64,000 nt of DNA from positions 204,013,001 to 204,077,000 of the forward strand of contig NC_092336.1 of the NCBI RefSeq assembly GCF_046630445.1, written 5' to 3'. Each line of letters opens with the position of its first letter. The first letter of the stretch is position 1. A program made the translations under genes and the position numbers. This document shows positions 58,950 to 64,000 of the stretch, piece after piece. The notes under the pieces are model-generated. The model ran no database searches. It had not been told where the DNA came from and was given only the letters and a program-made list of their open reading frames with translations. Source of the stretch: Rutidosis leptorrhynchoides (Eukaryota; Streptophyta; Magnoliopsida; Asterales; Asteraceae).

Positions 58950-60835
58950 ATGTCACAGAGAAACAACTTGGAGCACTTGAAATTTCAACATAGTGACTTG
59001 AAGATTAAACTCACTGACATAATGTCGGCCACTGATAACTTTTCCGCAACAAATCACATCGGGGGTAGTACATACTATGAATTGTACAAAGCAGAGAGGA
59101 TAGCACTGCAGTTATAAAACGTGTCTTTCCTAGAGAGGATAGACCAGGAGACGTATTCACTACAGAACTAGAATTGCTTACAATTTGTAAGCATCAAAAC
59201 ATAGTCACCCTACTTGGATTTTGTGTTGAAGGTTCTGAGACGATTCTAGTTGTTGAGCATGCTTCTAACGGATACCTTAATGATTATTTGTTTAACATCA
59301 AAGAGAAGCCTTTTCTTACTTGGGCAAAACGTTTGAAAATATGTCTTGATATTGCACATGCATTGAAATACCTTCACCATGAGATGGAAAATCAAAAGAC
59401 GGTTATAAACTGTGATATAAGGAGCGGCACAATCAGTTTAGATGAGAATTGGCGGGCGAGGATTGTCGACTTTGGATTCTCTGTATTCCTTCCTCCTAAT
59501 CTTGATGGTGATGCTCTCCATCTCAATTGTATCCTTGGCCACGAATGTTATATTGATCCAGAATATGATGAGACGGGTAAGTTGAAACGAGAATCGGATG
59601 TATATAGTTTTGGAGTAGTTTTGTTCAAAATACTTTGTGGGAGGGTAGATAATGACCCTACTTATATTAAGGAGAGTGATATAGGGCTGGCATTTGTTGT
59701 ACGGCGATGCTTCTATGATGAAACACCAATGGAAATGAATCAAATGATAGATCCTTTGATTAAGGATGAATGTGCCAACGGATATTCTTTAGACATATTC
59801 ATGAAAGTTGCATATCAATGTCTTGCAAAAAATCAAGAACAACGTCCGAACATGGAAGTCATCATCAAAGAGCTTGAGAAAGCATTATCGTTTCAAGTAA
59901 GTTAACATATCAACATGATATTCCTTCTTCTCTTGATTAAATATGTACTGATGTCTACAACCTTTGCTTTAATTACTCGGCTGGCTCATACTCTCTTGGA
60001 AGTGTCAATTTAAAAACATAGCAAGTTTAAAAACTTTGGCTACGTATTGCCTAGTCTGATTTAGGATTTTCTTTTAAAATAGTAATAAATACATTTAAAT
60101 GTTACAAAAATAGAAATGATGAATCTTGTTTTACAAAAATAGTAAAATCGGAGTTTGAAACTCTGCTTTATCACTTTTTACCCGAAACCGGAGTTTAGAA
60201 CTCCAGTTTGCGTCCTCTCTCCTCTCCTAAATTCTGCAATTATGTTCATTGAAAACAAACCATCGGTACGCAAACCGGAGTTTCAAACTCCGGTTTCGGA
60301 TAAAAAGTGACAAACCGGAGTTACAAACTCCGGTTTTACTATTCTTGTAAAACAAATTTCTACATTTCTATTTTTGTAACATTCAAATGTTTTATTACTG
60401 TTCCAAAAAAAATCATATTTATGGGACATATATTCTGGGACGAATGAATTTCGAAAAGAACCATATTAATATAAATATACAGTTGAAGAACGACGGAATG
60501 AATTAATATTGAAGCACAGCCTTTGCAAAATAAGGAACCACAACCTTTAAGTCATTCGTATCACTAATCTTTCACATTATTGCTTAAAGGAGGAGCATGT
60601 ACAATGCCTGGAAACCGACCAAGTTGTCGATGAATTTGGGAAATCATTGCTAAGACATGAAAATCCTGTAAGGCACTTCTTTTATTTTTGGTTTGCCTTT
60701 TCCTCATCACCTCATTTTTTTGTTGTTGTAATATTAACTATATATGCCTATTAGTAACTGATATTTTCCGTTGTTTGTAAATGATAGACGTTAAAGGAAA
60801 ATGCAGTTGTAAATCTTTGTTGGGATAACAGCGAG
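58950..60835 (+). pseudogene. Receptor-like kinase pseudogene (cytoplasmic Ser/Thr kinase type), three recognisable exons
   Basis: Starts MSQRNNLEHLKFQ at 58950. The N-lobe reads LTDIMSATDNFSATNHIGG then STYYELYKAE, where a glycine-rich loop is expected. A one-base frameshift near 59095 separates this from DSTAVIKRVFPRE (lysine at 59117). The rest (to 59896) is open: HQNIVTLLGFCVEG, WAKRLKICLDIAHALKYLH, VINCDIRSGTISL, VDFGFS, DPEYDETGKLKRESDVYSFGVVLF. The catalytic loop has NCD instead of HRD and Thr for the metal-binding Asn, so it is catalytically doubtful. At SFQ a GTAAGT donor (59897) fits an acceptor at 60589. Exon 2 (60590-60667, EEHVQCLETDQVVDEFGKS) and exon 3 (60788-60835, TLKENAVVNLCWDNSE) keep phase 0 and have GT/AG borders. 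Resembles a kinase family I know from Asteraceae. No ectodomain or membrane span seen. Confidence 0.75.
60065..60414. mobile_element. MITE-like inverted-repeat element in intron 1 of the kinase pseudogene
   Basis: About 350 bp forming an imperfect hairpin: arms of roughly 145 bp around a loop near 60200-60265. Outer ends GATTTTCTTTTAAAATAG and the complement of CTGTTCCAAAAAAAATC pair, followed by matching ACATTTAAATGTTAC and GTAACATTCAAATGT. Each arm carries two 25-bp palindromes of the form AAACCGGAGTTT-n-AAACTCCGGTTT (best at 60272-60296). No clear target duplication found. It has no coding capacity. Confidence 0.8.
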
Positions 60836-60871
60836 GTACGTAATTATTCTTCAGGTTTTCTTGAGTTATAA

Positions 60872-60926
60872 ATTATTAACAACTATTAGTACCTCTTTCA
60901 GCGAGGTACTAATAGTTGTTAATAAT
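60872..60926. repeat. Perfect 24-bp inverted repeat, 7-nt loop
   Basis: Arms 60872-60895 and 60903-60926 are exact reverse complements around TTTCAGC. The right arm and loop (CAGCGAGGTAC) also repeat the end of exon 3 and its donor site (60829-60839), suggesting a local template-switch duplication. Confidence 0.9.
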
Positions 60927-61348
60927 CATATTAGTTACTGATAGTTTACACATTGTATAGTTAGTTTTCACACCAAATACTGAGTATGTGATAAATATAT
61001 CGGTAGGTTTTAAGTAGTAGTGATGAAAAGACAAACTAAACATAAACAAACATAAAAAGTTAAAGGTCAAATTGTACGTGATGTCTACTAATTTAATCGA
61101 TCAACTGATCACAATACAGTCACACCCACATTACGACATCATTTTGACCGATCATTAATAGTGTTGACATACCCTATTCAAAAAGTATATAAATAAATGT
61201 ATTATTCAACCTATAATAGCTTAAATTCAAAATTTTGATTTAGTACCAAACACTAATTTCAAGTTAGTCAATACCTCTCCATTTATTAATTATATATAAA
61301 TAAGTGTTGTGTGGCGTGCATGGCCGGGTGATCATCTCTACTATAATA
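60927..61348. other. Anonymous stretch downstream of the kinase pseudogene
   Basis: AT-rich; no further exon, repeat or RNA gene could be supported. Any remaining 3' exons of the kinase locus would have to lie here or beyond the copia insertion. Confidence 0.4.
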
Positions 61349-63128
61349 CTGTAAGATATTTTGAACCCAAACAACGAAAGTGATTTCGCAAAACCCTATC
61401 CCACAATTAACAAACGAATAAAATAATGCTGAAACACAAGAAAATTACGTGATTATTTCAAATTAGTGTGATTGGTTTAGTCCATTGCCAACTAGAAAAT
61501 TTTTCTTATTACCATCGTAATGTTTGGTACAAAGAATACAATGAGGTTAAAGGTCTACTTATAGTAAAACATCAAACCTAAAACGTTTTGGTTTCCTTCA
61601 ACAAGTAAACTTAGGCTTCAAGCAAAAGTCATTCTAGATAATCAAATACTTGTTCTACAAGTTATCTTTCCCTCCAAGAAAACTTAATCCCTAAGCTATT
61701 CAACTTTATTTCCTTATTTATTTATTCTACACTCAAAATATTTCAACAATATCCCACCTAGAGATTGAACGAGCCCCGAAATATTAAACCTTCAAAACCA
61801 TACATTCAAGCATATGTCAAACCACCCAATACCGCCAGTCGAAATTGGGGCACACACACTCCACTTCGCTGAAAGAGTAGAATTTTGATACACCGCCTTA
61901 AACACCATTAGTCAGAAACATAAACCAATAATAACTCTTTCCTCTCTAGTTGGCGTCGTTTCTCATCAAGTCATGAGAAGAACAGTTGAGACTACGCAAA
62001 ACCTCAGCTTCTCAGTCGTCACCACCTTAGTAAACATATTCGTACGAAGGACGTTTTCCTCAATTAGTGAACCATCATTTATGAGTTCATGTTTAAAATG
62101 ATACCCTAAGATAGTGGGTTTCGTACGACTATGAACACTGGATTCTTCCTATGATGAATTGCACTTTGAATATCACAGTACAAGACGAAATACTCTCATT
62201 TCTTGCCTAACTCGCTTAAGAAGTTCTTCAAGCAAAAATGCTCTTTAGCAGCTTCCGTAACAGTCATGTACTCGGCCTTAGTGGCCGATAAAGCAACAAT
62301 TTTTTATAGTCTAGACATCCAACTAACCGTTGTCTTCCCCATTGTATTCATAATCTCGTAGTTCTGTTACATGAATCATCACATCCACCCAAATTAGCAT
62401 CCGCATAACCTCTAAGTATGACATTGCTTTTATAGAAACACAATCTCATACTAGATGTTCTCTTCAAATAACGAAGCTACCACGTGACCACTTCCCAATG
62501 CTCTCTACCTGGATTAGGCATGTCGATGTAACGACTTATCACTCACACTGTATGAGAAATATCTGGTATGGTATATACTATGGAATACATAACACCACTC
62601 ATGATGCACATGGAACCTTATCCATCTCCGCCCTATCTTCATGTGTCATTGGTAATTCACTCTTTAATAATCTCATTGTGCTACCTAAAGGAGTTGTCAT
62701 AGTTTTGTTTTATCCATGCTAAATTTCTCTACAATGTTCTCTATATATATAGATTATGGCAACGTTATAGTACCTTTCACAAGATTAGAACAATACTCAT
62801 CCCGAGTATTTTCTTAACAGTATTTAGATCTTTCATCTCGAATTAAAGTAACAACTGTCTCTTCAACTTGTAGATTTCAAACATGTCGGAACCAGAAAGT
62901 AACATGTCATATGCATATAAAAGTATTATGATAAAAGAAGGACTTGAATCTCTTCAACTAACATCCATGATCCATCTTGCATCTAATCAATCTACTCCTT
63001 TTCATAAAATCATCAAACTTTAAGTTCCATTGCCAAGGTGCTTGCTTCAACCCATACATAATTTTCTTTATCTTAAAAACTCACATCTATTCACCCTTTA
63101 CCTCAAACCCCTCAGGATGTATAATATA
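61349..63128 (-). mobile_element. Decayed Ty1/copia element: end of pol and 3' LTR
   Basis: On the minus strand, copia RT/RNase H text is recognisable: KIMYGLKQAPWQWNLKFDDF near 63070-63010, MPNPGREHWEVV near 62525-62490, RGYADANLGGCDDS near 62420-62380 and ATKAEYMTVTEAAKEHF near 62290-62240. Then comes a purine tract CTCTAGGTGGGATAT (61764-61750) and a probable 3' LTR of about 400 bp (61749-61349, TGTTGAAATATTTTG onward). Broken, with many breaks. The upstream part is cut by the gypsy-type LTR starting at 63129. Confidence 0.8.
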
Positions 63129-63301
63129 TGTGACAACCCGGAAATTTTCAACCAAATTTAAACTTTATCTTTATATTATTCCGACACGATAAGCAAAGTT
63201 TATTAAGTTAAATCTCAAGAATTTTAAATTATATTCATACATTCATTATAACCTCGACCAAATTCCGACGATTCACGAACCGTTATATATAAATAAATAT
63301 G

Positions 63302-63332
<31 letters not shown>

Positions 63333-64000
63333 TATAACTTGAGAATATTAATAAAGTATTAAACGTATAATACTTTACGTAAACGTATTTGTTTCAATAT
63401 GTTTATCGATGGAATTAGAAGATAATATCAAATGATTGATTTATCAGATACATTGTGATATGATTACGGGTCTATGTTATGAGGTCCACTGTGATTTAAG
63501 AAATCTATTCTTTTTGACAACATTCGGAAAATGGTAAAGTGATTTATAAGTAAGAACGTGAAGTGTAAATAACTTAGATGTTGGATATCGACAAGTTAAG
63601 TAACTCGAAATTTTTCATTAAGATGATTTCATACGTTTATTTAACCTTTGAACTTTATCTCATGCTTCACCAACAGACTGTAATTTAAAAACTTGAAACA
63701 TATTATGAATATATATGATTCTACTTTTCTAAAACGTTTTATGATATAACAATTTCCATTATTTTAACTTTTAAATAAAATGATTCTTAAAAATATATTT
63801 GTTTTTGGAAAACAAAATTATTATATTTATTTGATTTAGTTTCAAACGTACAAAAATGTTTTCAGTTTAAAAAGAACTTTATTATTAAAACGTATATAAC
63901 TTTTATAAATATCTAGAACCACTTTTGACAACTCATTACTTAACCAGTATGATAAAGATAACGATATTTATATTTTATTTTATTAAATATATATAATGAT
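63129..64000 (+). repeat. Start of another gypsy-type LTR (element E), running out of the window
   Basis: Begins TGTGACAACCCGGAAATTTTC, a start typical of Tekay/Del LTRs, at a sharp break in the copia sequence. A (TA)n run lies at 63300-63335, and TTCACGAACCG near 63270 recalls the TTCACGAACG of the family A LTRs. The remainder is outside, so complete element versus solo LTR cannot be decided. Confidence 0.6.

Noticed and set aside
62498-62722. 74-codon plus-strand frame
   Set aside because: Antisense to the recognisable copia RNase H/RT remnant.
63300-63335. (TA)n run as a possible origin or promoter
   Set aside because: Simple AT microsatellite within a probable LTR; nothing supports a specific function.

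Overview
The window looks like nuclear DNA of a eudicot plant, most likely a member of Asteraceae. The evidence is AT-rich intergenic DNA filled with long-LTR Ty3/gypsy chromoviruses of the Tekay/Del type, an L1-type LINE, a Ty1/copia remnant, and a receptor-like kinase pseudogene whose sequence resembles a kinase family I associate with Asteraceae. I see no bacterial gene, CRISPR array, rRNA gene or tRNA gene.

Positions 1-47420 are a nest of LTR retrotransposons. Family A (Tekay/Del-like, LTRs about 3.27 kb) is present three times: A1 (plus strand, 1-5321, left part outside the window), A-inv (minus strand, 5322-34156, heavily interrupted) and A2 (plus strand, 34269-47415, flanked by the target duplication GTTGG). 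A-inv carries a 1.86-kb probable solo LTR (6956-8819, target duplication CTTAC) and a second gypsy element, B (9493-29882, LTRs about 1.9 kb). The 5' LTR of B in turn holds a third gypsy element, C (11166-22867, minus strand, target duplication GCTAA). C looks whole, has a single 1490-codon gag-pol frame, and its two 2877-bp LTRs are almost identical, so it is the youngest layer.

The most striking feature is the cargo of family A. Between primer-binding site and gag it carries an F-box gene resembling the plant At2g35280/At1g67623 group, preceded by an acidic open frame. Both A copies that show this region have it in the same place and orientation, so it appears to be a captured host gene that moves with the family. 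Element C has an unrelated 267-276-codon accessory frame in the same location.

Positions 47421-58730 hold a TRIM-like element with 138-bp repeats, an anonymous stretch with a possible RRM fragment, a second probable solo LTR (50149-52276, minus), and a small non-coding LTR element D (53026-58730). The right LTR of D was hit by a 5'-truncated LINE (55720-58704).

Positions 58731-64000 hold the only recognisable host locus, a receptor-like kinase pseudogene (58950-60835) with an inverted-repeat (MITE-like) element in its first intron. A decayed Ty1/copia pol on the minus strand (61349-63128) follows, and then the start of another gypsy-type LTR (63129 onward).
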